Shown one piece after another: positions 32,597-41,463 of a stretch of 64,000 nt of DNA. The position numbers and the translations under genes are program-made. This stretch comes from Roseomonas sp. HF4 (GTDB lineage Bacteria; Pseudomonadota; Alphaproteobacteria; Acetobacterales; Acetobacteraceae). The stretch covers positions 310,001-374,000 of the forward strand of contig NZ_STGD01000001.1 in assembly GCF_005222755.1 (NCBI RefSeq), read 5' to 3'. The notes below the pieces were generated by a model, which did no database searches, was not told the origin of the DNA, and was given only the letters and a program-made list of their open reading frames with translations. The stretch's first letter is position 1. The number at the start of each line of letters is the position of its first letter.

Positions 32597-33318
32597 GCGC
32601 GCTTCCGGGCGTCAAGGCGCTGGTCTTCGACACCTTCGGGACAGTCGTCGATTGGCGGGGCGGCATCGCGCGCGATGCCCGCACCTTCCTCGCGCGCCAT
32701 GGCCGCGCGGATGTCGACCCGCACGGCTTCGCCGATGCCTGGCGCAAGCGGTACCAGCCGGCGATGGAGGAGGTGCGCTCCGGCCGCCGCCCCTTCACGC
32801 GGCTCGATGTGCTGCACCGGGAAAACCTCGACCTGGTGCTGCGCGACCATGGCCTCGACCCGGACGCGCTGCCGGCCGACGACCTCGACTGGCTGAACCG
32901 CGCCTGGCACCGGCTCGACCCCTGGCCGGATGCGATCCCCGGGCTGCTGCGGCTGAAGGCGCGGTACTTCATCGGGCCGCTGTCGAACGGCAACATCCTG
33001 CTGCTGGCCAACATGGCCAAGCGCGCGGGCATCCCGTGGGACGCGATCCTGGGCGCCGAGCCGGCGCGCGCCTACAAGCCGCAGCCGGAAGCATACACGC
33101 GCACGGCCGAGATCCTGGGCCTCGCGCCGGGCGAGGTGGCGCTGGTGGCAGCGCACAACGGGGATCTCGCGGCGGCGCGCGATGCGGGCCTCGCCACCGC
33201 CTTCGTGCTGCGGCCGCACGAGCACGGTCCGGGCCAGCGCACGGACACGCGCGCCGAGAGCGACTGGGGCGCGAGCGTGAATTCCTTCGAGGAACTGGCC
33301 GACCGGCTGGGCTGCTGA
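32593..33318 (+). CDS. (S)-2-haloacid dehalogenase-like HAD hydrolase (type II)
   Basis: 241 aa, ATGA-coupled to the preceding lyase gene. 'ALVFDTFGTVVDW' contains the nucleophile D13; 'FIGPLSNGNI' is motif II with Ser/Asn; 'RAYKPQPEAY' holds the motif III lysine; 'VALVAAHNGDLAAARDAGL' is the acidic motif. The length and motifs fit L-2-haloacid dehalogenases, which invert configuration when releasing halide to give D-2-hydroxyacids. The residues lining the halide cradle cannot be verified by eye, so a phosphatase role remains possible. Last gene of the Bug-lyase-HAD operon. Confidence 0.85.
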   Translation: MSALPGVKALVFDTFGTVVDWRGGIARDARTFLARHGRADVDPHGFADAWRKRYQPAMEEVRSGRRPFTRLDVLHRENLDLVLRDHGLDPDALPADDLDWLNRAWHRLDPWPDAIPGLLRLKARYFIGPLSNGNILLLANMAKRAGIPWDAILGAEPARAYKPQPEAYTRTAEILGLAPGEVALVAAHNGDLAAARDAGLATAFVLRPHEHGPGQRTDTRAESDWGASVNSFEELADRLGC

Positions 33319-33501
33319 GCGCCCGGCGCGATCGCCGGGGCTACCAGCAATTCGCCCCGGCTGACGAGGAACGCGGCCAGAGGCCATGCCTCGGGCCGGG
33401 AGCGCGAAGCGCGACCGCGCCCAGACGTCCCGCGCCGCGAACTCGACAGCGCGTGGCGCGCAAGCCCAGCCGCCGCATGGCGGCGCCGGCGCCTGGGGCA
33501 A

Positions 33502-33531
33502 GAAAAAGGCCTCGCCGGCGCCTGAGGCCTC
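33502..33531 (-). terminator. Rho-independent terminator of the Bug gene at 33.5-34.5 kb
   Basis: On the minus strand, ten bases after the stop codon, AGGCCTC (33530-33524) pairs with GAGGCCT (33513-33507) around a 10-nt GC-rich loop, followed by a short T-run (complement of 33503-33507) and TTCTTG. It is the clearest intrinsic terminator in the window. The rest of the 223-bp gap 33319-33541 holds no gene. Confidence 0.75.
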
Positions 33532-33541
33532 AATAAAACTC

Positions 33542-34525
33542 CTACTCCGCCCGGATGTTCCCCTCGCGGATCACCGGCGTCCACTTGGCGATGTCGCCCG
33601 CGATCAGCCTGCCGAAGTCGGCCGGCGAGCCGCCGATCACCTCGGCCGCCTGCCGGTTCTCGACGAAGGTCTTCACCTCGGCGCTGGTGATGATCGCCTG
33701 GAACACGCGGTTGATCTGCTGCACCAGGCCCGCCTCCATGCCGGCCGGGCCGACGATGCCGTGCCAGGTCATCGCCTCGAACCCCGCGAACTGCGTGGCG
33801 ACGGCCGGCACGCCGGGCAGCGCCGGCACCGGGCGCGGCGTCCCGATGGCGATCGGGCGCGCCTTGCCGTCGCGGATGAAGGGCAGCGCCGTCGAGACGG
33901 AGGGGAAGGTGAAGTCCGTCTCGCCGGCCAGCAGGCTGCGCAGCACGTCGGCGCCGCTGCGGTAGTGTACGGCGGTGAACTTCACGCCCGCGCGGCGCGC
34001 CAGCATCTCGGGCGCCAGGTGCGTCACGTGGCCGACGCCGGGGGAGGCGTAGGTCAGGCCGTCCGGCTTGCTCCGCGCGAGGGCCAGCAGGTCGTCCAGC
34101 GTGCGGACGGAGGATTCGCTCCGCACGATGATGACGATCGGCAGGTTCACGAGGTGGATGATCGGCGTGAAGGCCGTGGCCGGGTCGTAGATCAGGCTCG
34201 GCTGCAGGACCTTGCCGATGGCATTGGCGCCGAGGTCGGCCATCATCAGCGTCGTGCCATCCGGGCGCGCCTGCGCGGTGAACTGCCCGGCGATGGTGCC
34301 GCCCGCGCCGGAGCGGTTCTCGACCACCATGGTCTGGCCGTTGGAATGCGGCCCGAAGCCGTTGGCCACGGCGCGGGAGAGGGTGTCGACCGCGCCGCCG
34401 GCGCCGAAGGGCACAACCAGACGCACCTGGGCGGTCGGCCAGGCGGCCTGCGCGCGGGCGAGGCTCGGCAGGCCGGCGGCCAGGGCGAGCGCGCCGAGCG
34501 CGCGGCGATCGAGGGCGATGGTCAT
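33542..34525 (-). CDS. Bug-family tripartite tricarboxylate transporter binding protein
   Basis: 327 aa; start after GGGAGGAACA. Signal peptide with an RR pair ('ALDRRALGALALAAGL'), cleavage around 'ARAQA', so export may be Sec or Tat. 'WPTAQVRLVVPFGAGGAVDTLSRA', 'VVENRSGAGGTIAG', 'QARPDGTTLMM', 'YDPATAFTPIIHL', and 'VHYRSGADVLRSLLAGE' are Bug signatures. Monocistronic with its own terminator. It is divergent from the DUF1028 gene across 106 bp and may serve that catabolic cluster. Confidence 0.92.
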   Translation of the reverse strand: MTIALDRRALGALALAAGLPSLARAQAAWPTAQVRLVVPFGAGGAVDTLSRAVANGFGPHSNGQTMVVENRSGAGGTIAGQFTAQARPDGTTLMMADLGANAIGKVLQPSLIYDPATAFTPIIHLVNLPIVIIVRSESSVRTLDDLLALARSKPDGLTYASPGVGHVTHLAPEMLARRAGVKFTAVHYRSGADVLRSLLAGETDFTFPSVSTALPFIRDGKARPIAIGTPRPVPALPGVPAVATQFAGFEAMTWHGIVGPAGMEAGLVQQINRVFQAIITSAEVKTFVENRQAAEVIGGSPADFGRLIAGDIAKWTPVIREGNIRAE

Positions 34526-34631
34526 GTGTTGTTCCTCCCGTGGACGATCGTCCTCATCTGCGGGGACGACCCCGGCTGTCAACAGCGCGCGGCCGGTGCA
34601 GGATGGCGCCCGACCCCGGAGGAGCCCGCCC

Positions 34632-35351
34632 ATGACCTGGTCCATCGTCGCCCGCGACCCCGCAACCGGCGCCTTCGCGGTCGCCGTCACCACCTGCAAC
34701 CTGGCGGTCGGCGCGTCCTGCCCGTTCCTGCGGACCGGCGTCGGCGCGGTGTCCACGCAGTCCATGAGCAACCGCTACCTCGGCCCCGCCGTGCTGGAGG
34801 GCATGGCGCGCGGGCTGCCGGCGCAACTGGCGCTGGATGCCGCGCTGGCGGGGGATGAGGGGCGCGGCCTGCGGCAGATCCACGCAGTCGATGCGCAAGG
34901 CCGCGTCGCCGCCCATACCGGCGCCAATTGCGTCGAATGGTGCGGCAGCCTGGCCGGCGAGGATTTCAGCGTCGCCGGCAACATGCTGGCCGGCGCGGCG
35001 GTCGTGGCCGCGACGGCGGAGGCGATGGCGAAGGGCACCGGCCTGCCGCTGCCCGAGCGCATGATGGCGGCGCTGCATGCCGGCCAGGCGAAAGGGGGGG
35101 ACAAGCGCGGCACGCAGTCGGCCGCGCTGATGCTGACCACGACCGAGGACTTCCCCGACATCAACCTGCGCGTCGACGATCATGCGGCGCCGCTGGTCGA
35201 GCTCTCGCGCCTGCTGGCCTTGTGGCGCGAACAGGCGGAGCCGACGCTGCACACGCGCCCGTCGCGCGCCAACCCGGCGGGTCTCGTCGACCTCGACGCG
35301 ATCGAGGCGGGCTGGCGGGCCCGTGGGATGGATCTGCGCCTCCCCCGCTGA
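34632..35351 (+). CDS. DUF1028 domain protein (Ntn-hydrolase-like)
   Basis: 239 aa. 'MTWSIVARDPATGAFAVAVTT', 'GVGAVSTQSMSNRYLGPAVLEGMARG', 'HTGANCVEWCGSLAGEDFSVAGNMLAG' and 'DKRGTQSAALML' are the DUF1028 landmarks. The fold resembles Ntn hydrolases and the family often neighbours amidohydrolases and ureide or pyrimidine catabolism, but no activity is established. The second residue is Thr, and removal of Met would expose a possible N-terminal nucleophile (inference). First gene of the plus-strand run that includes D-malate dehydrogenase, an ABC importer, an amidohydrolase and a cyclase. Confidence 0.85.
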   Translation: MTWSIVARDPATGAFAVAVTTCNLAVGASCPFLRTGVGAVSTQSMSNRYLGPAVLEGMARGLPAQLALDAALAGDEGRGLRQIHAVDAQGRVAAHTGANCVEWCGSLAGEDFSVAGNMLAGAAVVAATAEAMAKGTGLPLPERMMAALHAGQAKGGDKRGTQSAALMLTTTEDFPDINLRVDDHAAPLVELSRLLALWREQAEPTLHTRPSRANPAGLVDLDAIEAGWRARGMDLRLPR

Positions 35352-35405
35352 GGGCTTGCGCCGCGGCCCGCGCGGCGGCAGTCAGGCGCCACGACACGGA
35401 GAGAG

Positions 35406-36485
35406 ATGATGCGCCAGCACAGGATTGCCGCCATCGGCGGAGACGGGATCGGGCCCGAGGTGATCGCGGCGGGCTGTCGCGTGCTGGAGGCGACCGCCGC
35501 CGCACAGGGCGGCTTCGGCGTCGCCTTCCAGACCTTCGACTGGGGCAGCGAGATGTATCGCCGCACGGGGCTGATGATGCCCGCCGACGGGCTGCGGCAG
35601 CTGGAAGGCTTCGACGCGATCTTCTTCGGCGCCGTCGGCGCGCCCGACATCCCCGACCACATCACGCTCTGGGAATTGCGGCTCGCGATCTGCCAGGGCT
35701 TCGACCAGTACGCGAACGTGCGGCCGACGCGCCTGCTGCCCGGCGTGCGCGGGCCGCTGCGCGAGGATCTCGGCCGGCAGATCGACTGGGTGATCGTGCG
35801 CGAGAACAGCGAGGGCGAATACGCCGGCGTCGGCGGCCGCGCCCATCGCGGTCTGCCCATCGAGGTCGCGATGGATGTCGCGGTCTTCACGCGGGAAGGC
35901 GTCGCCCGCATCTGCCGCCATGCCTGCGAGGTCGCGATGGCGCGGCCGCGCAGGCACCTGACCGTCGTGACGAAGTCCAACGCCCAGCGCCACGGCATGG
36001 TGATGTGGGACGAGGTCTGCGCCGAGGTCACCGCGCAATACCCCGGCCTCACGGTCGAGAAGATGCTGGTCGATGCCATGACCGCGCGCATGGTGATGAA
36101 GCCGGGCAGCGTCGACACCGTCGTCGCGACCAACCTGCATGCCGACATCCTGTCGGACCTGGCGTCCGCGCTGGCGGGTTCGCTCGGCATCGGCGCGACG
36201 GGCAACATCGACCCGCAGCGGCGCCGACCCTCGATGTTCGAGCCGATCCACGGCTCGGCCTTCGACATCACCGGCAAGGGCATCGCCAATCCGCTCGGCG
36301 CCTTCTGGACGGCGTCGATGATGCTGGAGCACCTCGGCGAGGCGCCGGCCGCGCAGCGCCTGATGCGCGCGGTCGAAGCCGTGACGGCGCGGGGCGACGT
36401 GCTGACGCCCGACCTCGGCGGAACCGCGACGACCGCGCAGGTGACCGACGCGGTGATCGCAGCGCTGGCGGGCGCCAACGCGTAG
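35406..36485 (+). CDS. Tartrate dehydrogenase / D-malate dehydrogenase (decarboxylating)
   Basis: 359-aa member of the isocitrate/isopropylmalate dehydrogenase family. Seen: 'IGGDGIGPEV', 'YANVRPTRLLPGV', 'WVIVRENSEGEYAGVGG', the conserved lysine in 'VTKSNAQRHGMVMWD', metal-binding aspartates in 'LVDAMTARMVM' and 'TNLHADILSDLAS', and 'FEPIHGSAFDITGKGIANP'. The 'RENSEGEYAG' plus 'TKSNAQRHG' combination is that of TtuC/DmlA. It converts D-malate to pyruvate and CO2, or oxidises tartrate, using NAD and Mn. The product joins glycerate or pyruvate metabolism, consistent with the glycerate kinase elsewhere in the window. Confidence 0.9.
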   Translation: MMRQHRIAAIGGDGIGPEVIAAGCRVLEATAAAQGGFGVAFQTFDWGSEMYRRTGLMMPADGLRQLEGFDAIFFGAVGAPDIPDHITLWELRLAICQGFDQYANVRPTRLLPGVRGPLREDLGRQIDWVIVRENSEGEYAGVGGRAHRGLPIEVAMDVAVFTREGVARICRHACEVAMARPRRHLTVVTKSNAQRHGMVMWDEVCAEVTAQYPGLTVEKMLVDAMTARMVMKPGSVDTVVATNLHADILSDLASALAGSLGIGATGNIDPQRRRPSMFEPIHGSAFDITGKGIANPLGAFWTASMMLEHLGEAPAAQRLMRAVEAVTARGDVLTPDLGGTATTAQVTDAVIAALAGANA

Positions 36486-36569
36486 CGGGTTGCGTCCCGT
36501 CCGTTTTCGTCGTCTGCTCGTCTTCCGGGACTACGCCGCGCGGCAAGCAACGACACAGGGAGACGGACG

Positions 36570-37553
36570 ATGATGCGCACCAGCATCGCGGCCGGGCTGT
36601 TCGCGCTCGCGGCTATCGCAGCGCAGCCCGCCCGCGCCCAGGACAGGGTCCTGCTGCAACTGGATTGGATTCCGACCGGGGAACACGCGGCGTGGTTCGC
36701 GGGCGCGGCCCGCGGCGCGTGGCGGGACCAGGGGATCGAGATCTCGCTGACCCGCGGCTACGGCTCGGGCGACACGGTGAACAAGGTCGCGGCCGGCACG
36801 GCCCCCTTCGGCGTCGCCGACATCAGCGCGGTGATGGCCGCGCGCGCGCGGCAGGGCACCGCCGTGCGCAGCATCATGCAGATCTACACGCATTCGCCGC
36901 ACTCGCTGTTCGTGCTGCGGTCTTCCGGCATCACGAATTTCCAAGGGCTCGAGGGGCGGCGCATCGGCATCACGCCGGGCAACAGCCACCGTCTTTACTT
37001 CCCCGAGGTCGCGCGCCGCGCCGGCACCAATCCCGACCGCATCACCTGGGTGAACACCGATGCATCCGCCATGGCGGCGTTGCTGATCAGCCGGCGCATC
37101 GACGCCGCGCCCTTCTTCGCCATCCACCACTACTACCAGAACAAGGCGGCGCAGCGCGCGGGGGAGGAGATCGTGGTTCTGCCCTTCGTCGAGACGGGCT
37201 TCGCCATCTACGCCACCACGCTGATGACGACCGACGAGGTGATCCAGCGCAACCCCGACCTGGTGCGGCGCTTCCTGCGCGGTGCGTCCAACGCGCTGAC
37301 CTGGACGGAGGCGAACCAGGCCGAGGCCTGCCGGCTGCACGTGGCCCGCAACCGGGAGGTGGAGCAGGACGACTGCGAAGGCTCGCTGCGCGCGACCATG
37401 ACCTACGTCTTCAACGACCACCAGCGGCAGACCGGGCTCGGCCGGCAGGACCCGGCGCGGATGCGCTTCACCTGGGAACAGATCGCGGCGTCGCAGCAGC
37501 TCGACGCGGCCTGGGACTACCGCCAGGCGATCGACCTCAGCCACCTGCCGTGA
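36570..37553 (+). CDS. NitT/TauT-type ABC transporter substrate-binding protein (NMT1/THI5-like)
   Basis: 327 aa with signal peptide ending near 'QPARAQD'. 'VLLQLDWIPTGEHAAWFAGAARGAWRDQGIEI', 'SGDTVNKVAAGTAPFGVADIS', 'HSPHSLFVLRSSGI', and 'WVNTDASAMAALLISRRIDA' match the pyrimidine/sulfonate-type NMT1 group. The preserved 'GYGSGDTVNKV' hints at a heteroaromatic or ureide ligand, but that is inference. Its stop overlaps the GTG start of the ATPase gene by four bases. Confidence 0.9.
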   Translation: MMRTSIAAGLFALAAIAAQPARAQDRVLLQLDWIPTGEHAAWFAGAARGAWRDQGIEISLTRGYGSGDTVNKVAAGTAPFGVADISAVMAARARQGTAVRSIMQIYTHSPHSLFVLRSSGITNFQGLEGRRIGITPGNSHRLYFPEVARRAGTNPDRITWVNTDASAMAALLISRRIDAAPFFAIHHYYQNKAAQRAGEEIVVLPFVETGFAIYATTLMTTDEVIQRNPDLVRRFLRGASNALTWTEANQAEACRLHVARNREVEQDDCEGSLRATMTYVFNDHQRQTGLGRQDPARMRFTWEQIAASQQLDAAWDYRQAIDLSHLP

Positions 37554-38320
37554 TCCGCTTCCAGGGCACGGGCAAGACCTTCCGCGGCCGCGACGGGACG
37601 GCCGTGGAGGCGCTGCGCGACATCTCGCTCGAGGTCGCGGCCGGCGAATTCGTCGCCATCGTCGGCGCCTCGGGCTGCGGCAAATCGACGCTGCTGCGCC
37701 TCGCCGCCGGGCTCGCGGCGACGAGCACCGGGGAGGTCACGCTGGACGGCGCCCGCGTCACCGCGCCGCGGGCCGAGACCGCCATGGTGTTCCAGGCCGC
37801 GACGCTGCTGCCCTGGGCGGATGTGCTGCGCAACGTCACCTTTCCGCTGCGCCTGATGGGGCGCGTCGCGCCCGATACCGAGGCCAAGGCGCGCGCGCTC
37901 CTCGCGACCGCCGGGCTCGCCGGCTTCGAGACGAAGCTGCCGCGGGAGTTGTCGGGCGGGATGCAGCAGCGCGTCGCGATCTGCCGGGCGCTCCTGCAGG
38001 ACCCGCGCCTGCTGCTGATGGACGAGCCCTTCGGCGCGCTCGATGCGCTGACGCGGGAGGAGATGTCGCTCGAACTTCTGCGCCTGTGGGAGGCGCGGCG
38101 CATGGCGGTCCTGTTCGTGACGCATTCCATCCCCGAGGCGGTGCTGCTCGCCGACCGCGTCGTCGTGATGTCGCCGCGGCCCGGCCGGATCGTCGACGTG
38201 GTGGAGGTCGGCCTGCCGCGCCCGCGGTCCTTCGACCAGGAAGGGTCGGACGAATTCCAGCGCTGCGCGCGGCGCATCCGCGAACACATCTTCGGCCAGC
38301 GCGCCGACCGCGCGGCCTGA
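37550..38320 (+). CDS. NitT/TauT-type ABC transporter ATP-binding protein
   Basis: 256 aa from a GTG overlapping the upstream stop codon (GTGA). Walker A GASGCGKST (residues 39-47), Q-loop 'MVFQAATLLPW', signature 'LSGGMQQR', Walker B 'LLLMDEPFGALD', H-switch 'FVTHSIPEAV'. Typical of SsuB/TauB-type cytoplasmic ATPases energising uptake. Followed by the permease after four bases. No regulatory C-terminal domain. Confidence 0.95.
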   Translation: MIRFQGTGKTFRGRDGTAVEALRDISLEVAAGEFVAIVGASGCGKSTLLRLAAGLAATSTGEVTLDGARVTAPRAETAMVFQAATLLPWADVLRNVTFPLRLMGRVAPDTEAKARALLATAGLAGFETKLPRELSGGMQQRVAICRALLQDPRLLLMDEPFGALDALTREEMSLELLRLWEARRMAVLFVTHSIPEAVLLADRVVVMSPRPGRIVDVVEVGLPRPRSFDQEGSDEFQRCARRIREHIFGQRADRAA

Positions 38321-38324
38321 CGCC

Positions 38325-39101
38325 ATGGCCCGCTTCCTTGCCGCGCTGCCCGCCTGGATCGCCGTGATCGGCCTGTTCGCGGCCTGGGAGGGCGCGGTCC
38401 GCTTCTTCGGGATCCGGGAATTCCTGCTGCCCGCGCCCTCCGTCATCTGGACCGCGACGGTCGCGGTCTGGCCGATGGTGCTGGAACATGCTTGGGCGAC
38501 GCTGGTCACGGTGCTGCTGGGCTTCGCGGCCTCCGTGCTGGTCAGCCTGCCGCTGGCGATGCTGATCGCCTCATCCCGCGCGATCTCGGCCGCGATCTAC
38601 CCGCTGCTGGTCGTCACGCAATCCATCCCGAAGGTCGCGCTGGCGCCGATCCTGATCGTGGCGCTCGGCGCCAACGAATTGCCGCGCATCATCGTGACGT
38701 TCCTGGTGGCGTTCTTCCCGCTGGTGGTGGCGTCCGTCGCGGGGCTGCTGGCAACGCCGCCGGAACTGGTGGAACTCGGCCGCGCCTGCCGCGCGGGGCG
38801 CATCCAGGAACTGCTGCGCATTCGCCTGCCCTTCGCCGTCCCCTTCGTGTTCGGCGGGCTGAAGGTGGCGGCCGCGCTGTCCGTCGTCGGCGCCGTCGTG
38901 GCGGAGTTCGTCGGTGCGGATGCCGGGCTCGGCTACCTGATCCAGACCTCGATGGCCTTCTTCCGCACGCCGCTCGCCTACAGCGCGGTGGTGATCCTGG
39001 CGCTGATGGGCATCGTGCTGTTCCAGGCCGTGTCACTGGCCGAGCGCATCTTCTTCCCCTGGTCGAGCGGGTCCGAGCATTCGGCCCCGCCCGCCGCCTG
39101 A
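38325..39101 (+). CDS. NitT/TauT-type ABC transporter permease
   Basis: 258 aa with six hydrophobic segments. The EAA-like loop 'ELGRACRAGRIQELLRIRLPFAVPFVFGGLK' near residues 151-180 contacts the ATPase. 'FFGIREFLLPAPSVIW' and 'SIPKVALAPILIVALGANELPRI' are typical of SsuC/TauC permeases. A homodimer is expected in the inner membrane. It completes the three-gene importer and is followed after 17 bp by the amidohydrolase. Confidence 0.94.
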   Translation: MARFLAALPAWIAVIGLFAAWEGAVRFFGIREFLLPAPSVIWTATVAVWPMVLEHAWATLVTVLLGFAASVLVSLPLAMLIASSRAISAAIYPLLVVTQSIPKVALAPILIVALGANELPRIIVTFLVAFFPLVVASVAGLLATPPELVELGRACRAGRIQELLRIRLPFAVPFVFGGLKVAAALSVVGAVVAEFVGADAGLGYLIQTSMAFFRTPLAYSAVVILALMGIVLFQAVSLAERIFFPWSSGSEHSAPPAA

Positions 39102-39118
39102 GCCGAGAGACCCCGACC

Positions 39119-40627
39119 ATGGCCGAGACCGAAGCCGGCACCATCCTCATCAAGGGCGCGCTGCTCGCCGATGCGGGCCTGCGACGCGCCGCGCCCGCCG
39201 ACGTGCTGGTGAAGGACGGCGTGATCGTCGCCGTCGGCGCCGGTCTCGCCGCACCGGGCGACGCGAAGGTGGTCGATGCCGCCGGATGCCTGATCCATCC
39301 CGGCCTGATCAACGCGCACACGCACGGCCATGGCGGCCTCGCGCGCGGGCAGGGCGACAAGTGGACGCTGGAGCTGCTGCTGGCAGCCGCGCCCTGGATC
39401 GGCGGCAACCGCGCGCTTGCCGACAAGAAGCTGACGACGCAGATCGTGGCCGCCGAGATGGTGCTGAAGGGCTGCACCGCGGCCTACGACCTCTACTACG
39501 AATTCCCGGTGCCGACGGCCGAAGGGCTCGACGCCGTGGCCGAAGCCTACCACGAGGTCGGCATGCGCGCCGTGGTGGCGCCCATGGTCGCCGACCGCAC
39601 GTTCTACGAGGCGATCCCCGGCCTGTATGACGCGCTGCCGGCGGCCTTGCAGGCGCGCGTCGACAGGCTCCGTCTGCCCGCCTGGGAACGCACGCTGGAC
39701 GCGATGCGGGGCCTGCTGAAGGACTGGCGCTGGGGGGCGAAGGACATCCGCGCGGCGGTGGCGCCGACCATCCCGCACCATTGCTCGGACGCCTTCCTGT
39801 GCGGCTGCCGCGACCTCGCGCGCGAGTACAAGGTTGGCCTGCACAGCCATGTCGGCGAGAGCAAGGTGCAGGCGCTGACCGGCATCCGGACCTATGGCAG
39901 GACGCTGGTCGGGCACATGGACCATCTCGGCCTCATCGGGCCGGACTTCGTCGCCGCGCACGCCATCTGGCTCGACGACGACGACCTCAAGCTCATGCGG
40001 GACAAGGGCGCATCGCTGGCGCACAACCCGGGGTCCAACATGCGGCTCGGCAACGGGATGTTCCGCTTCCGCCGGGCGCGCGACATCGGCGTCAATGTCG
40101 GCATCGGCACCGACGGCGCCAATTGCTCCGACAACCAGAACATGTACGAGGCGATGCGCTACGCCTCCATGCTGTCCAAGGTGCAGACGCCCGACCCACG
40201 CCACTGGGCCGGCGTCGAGGAGATCTACGCCGCCGCGACGGAAGGCTCCGCCCGCGCGCTTGGCTTCGAGGACATCGGCGCGATCGCGCCGGGGATGAAG
40301 GCGGACATCGTCTTCCTCGACCTCGGCTCGATCAACTGGATCCCGCACAACTGGTCGGTCAACCAGGTGGTGCACACCGAGGACGGCACGGGCGTACGCC
40401 ATGTCATGATCGGCGGGCGCTTCGTGGTGCGCGACCGGCGGCTGCTGACGCTCGACCTCGCGAAGCTGGCCGTCGAGGCGGAAGCGGCGCGCGAGCGGCT
40501 CGAGGCGCTGAACGCGGAGTTCAAGGACCTCTACGAGAAGCTCGAGCCCGTCGTCGCGTCCTTCTGCCCGGCCTTCGCCGCGCAGCCCTATCACCTGCGG
40601 CAGTATCTCTGCGACGCGCCCAACTGA
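39119..40627 (+). CDS. Amidohydrolase, TRZ/ATZ/guanine-deaminase-like
   Basis: 502 aa. Metal ligands: H67 and H69 in 'PGLINAHTHGHGG', a third histidine in 'VGLHSHVGES', a fourth in 'FVAAHAIWLDDDD', and the catalytic Asp in 'VGIGTDGANCSDNQNMYEAMRY'. 'GASLAHNPGSNMRLGNG' is the S-adenosylhomocysteine/chlorohydrolase group block. Members deaminate or dechlorinate purines, pyrimidines and triazines. C-terminal 'GMKADIVFLDL' and 'QVVHTEDGTGVRHVMIGGRFVVRD' complete the composite beta-domain. Placed between an ABC importer and a cyclase, it probably opens or deaminates an imported nitrogen heterocycle (inference). Confidence 0.9.
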   Translation: MAETEAGTILIKGALLADAGLRRAAPADVLVKDGVIVAVGAGLAAPGDAKVVDAAGCLIHPGLINAHTHGHGGLARGQGDKWTLELLLAAAPWIGGNRALADKKLTTQIVAAEMVLKGCTAAYDLYYEFPVPTAEGLDAVAEAYHEVGMRAVVAPMVADRTFYEAIPGLYDALPAALQARVDRLRLPAWERTLDAMRGLLKDWRWGAKDIRAAVAPTIPHHCSDAFLCGCRDLAREYKVGLHSHVGESKVQALTGIRTYGRTLVGHMDHLGLIGPDFVAAHAIWLDDDDLKLMRDKGASLAHNPGSNMRLGNGMFRFRRARDIGVNVGIGTDGANCSDNQNMYEAMRYASMLSKVQTPDPRHWAGVEEIYAAATEGSARALGFEDIGAIAPGMKADIVFLDLGSINWIPHNWSVNQVVHTEDGTGVRHVMIGGRFVVRDRRLLTLDLAKLAVEAEAARERLEALNAEFKDLYEKLEPVVASFCPAFAAQPYHLRQYLCDAPN

Positions 40628-40637
40628 GGACACGCCC

Positions 40638-41327
40638 ATGGAATTCATCGACCTCAGCCGCGAGATCTTCCACCGCACCCAGACGCATCCGAGCCACCCG
40701 CCGGTGGTGATGACGGTCTGGAACGACCACAGCGAGAAGAAGCACGCGGGCAACACGGTCTTCAGCAGCAAGGCGATGTCGATCGCCTTCTCGGACCATG
40801 CGGGGACGCATGTGGACGCGCCGGTGCATTTCGACCCGCGGCCCGGTGCCGCCTCGATCGACGAGGTGCCGCTCGAGAAGTTCTACACCAGCGCCTTCTG
40901 CATCGACCTCTCGCATGTCCCGCTCAAGACCGCCGCGACGCTCGAGGAGGTGCAGGCCGCGGTCGCGAAATCCGGCCAAGCCATCCAGCCGGGCGACACG
41001 GTGCTGGTGTGGATGGCGACGAACGAACGCCTGCTCGGCAAGCCCGGCTACCTGCACGATTTCCCAGGGCTTTCGCTGCCCGCCATCCATTGGCTGGCCG
41101 ACCAGGGCATCGGCATGTTCGGCGTCGAGGCGATCAGCCCCGCGCCGGAGGGCGAGCCCAATTTCCAGGCGCACATGGCCTGCGCGGAACGCGGCATCAC
41201 GCACATGGAATGCCTCGCGAATCTCGACCAGCTGGTGGGGCGCGGGCGGTTCCGCTTCATCGGGTTCCCGCTGAAGATCCGCGGCGGCACGGCGAGCCCG
41301 ATCCGGGCCGTGGCGCTGTTCGAGTAG
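40638..41327 (+). CDS. Cyclase family protein (kynurenine-formamidase-like metal hydrolase)
   Basis: 229 aa. Metal motif HxGTHxDxPxH: H54, H58, D60 and H64 in 'SDHAGTHVDAPVHF'; 'IDLSREI' opens the protein and 'MFGVEAISPAPEGEPNFQAH' carries the second-sphere residues. Related enzymes are KynB formamidase and isatin hydrolase, which cleave amide or lactam bonds. Ten bases after the amidohydrolase; last gene of the cluster. Together they suggest sequential hydrolysis of an imported heterocycle. Followed by family A repeat DNA. Confidence 0.9.
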   Translation: MEFIDLSREIFHRTQTHPSHPPVVMTVWNDHSEKKHAGNTVFSSKAMSIAFSDHAGTHVDAPVHFDPRPGAASIDEVPLEKFYTSAFCIDLSHVPLKTAATLEEVQAAVAKSGQAIQPGDTVLVWMATNERLLGKPGYLHDFPGLSLPAIHWLADQGIGMFGVEAISPAPEGEPNFQAHMACAERGITHMECLANLDQLVGRGRFRFIGFPLKIRGGTASPIRAVALFE

Positions 41328-41337
41328 GGCGCGTCGC

Positions 41338-41426
41338 GGAGGGGCGCCGCCCCTCCGCACCACCCCGGCAAAGGCCGAAGGGCCTTTGCAAACCAATACC
41401 TGGTACCGGTTTCCAAAGGCCTTTGG
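41338..41426. repeat. Family A repeat locus, short copy A2
   Basis: Hairpin GGAGGGGC-gcc-GCCCCTCC at 41338-41356, then the family A left end (arms GCAAAGGCC / GGCCTTTGC, loop gaag, 41368-41389, followed by aaacc) and, after only 13 bp, the right end ggtttCCAAAGGCCTTTGG ending at 41426. Order and orientation match the copy at 15.4-15.7 kb, but the interior is almost entirely missing. Located between the convergent cyclase and hydroxyacid dehydrogenase genes. Confidence 0.8.
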
Positions 41427-41463
41427 TGGGGAGGGTGCGGGAGGTGCAAGGCCCCTACCGCCG

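Noticed and set aside
34928..38320. A single 1130-residue plus-strand protein ending in the ABC ATPase
   Set aside because: Only the last 256 residues resemble a protein family; the rest is out of frame with DUF1028, D-malate dehydrogenase and the binding protein. The ATPase starts at the GTG at 37550.
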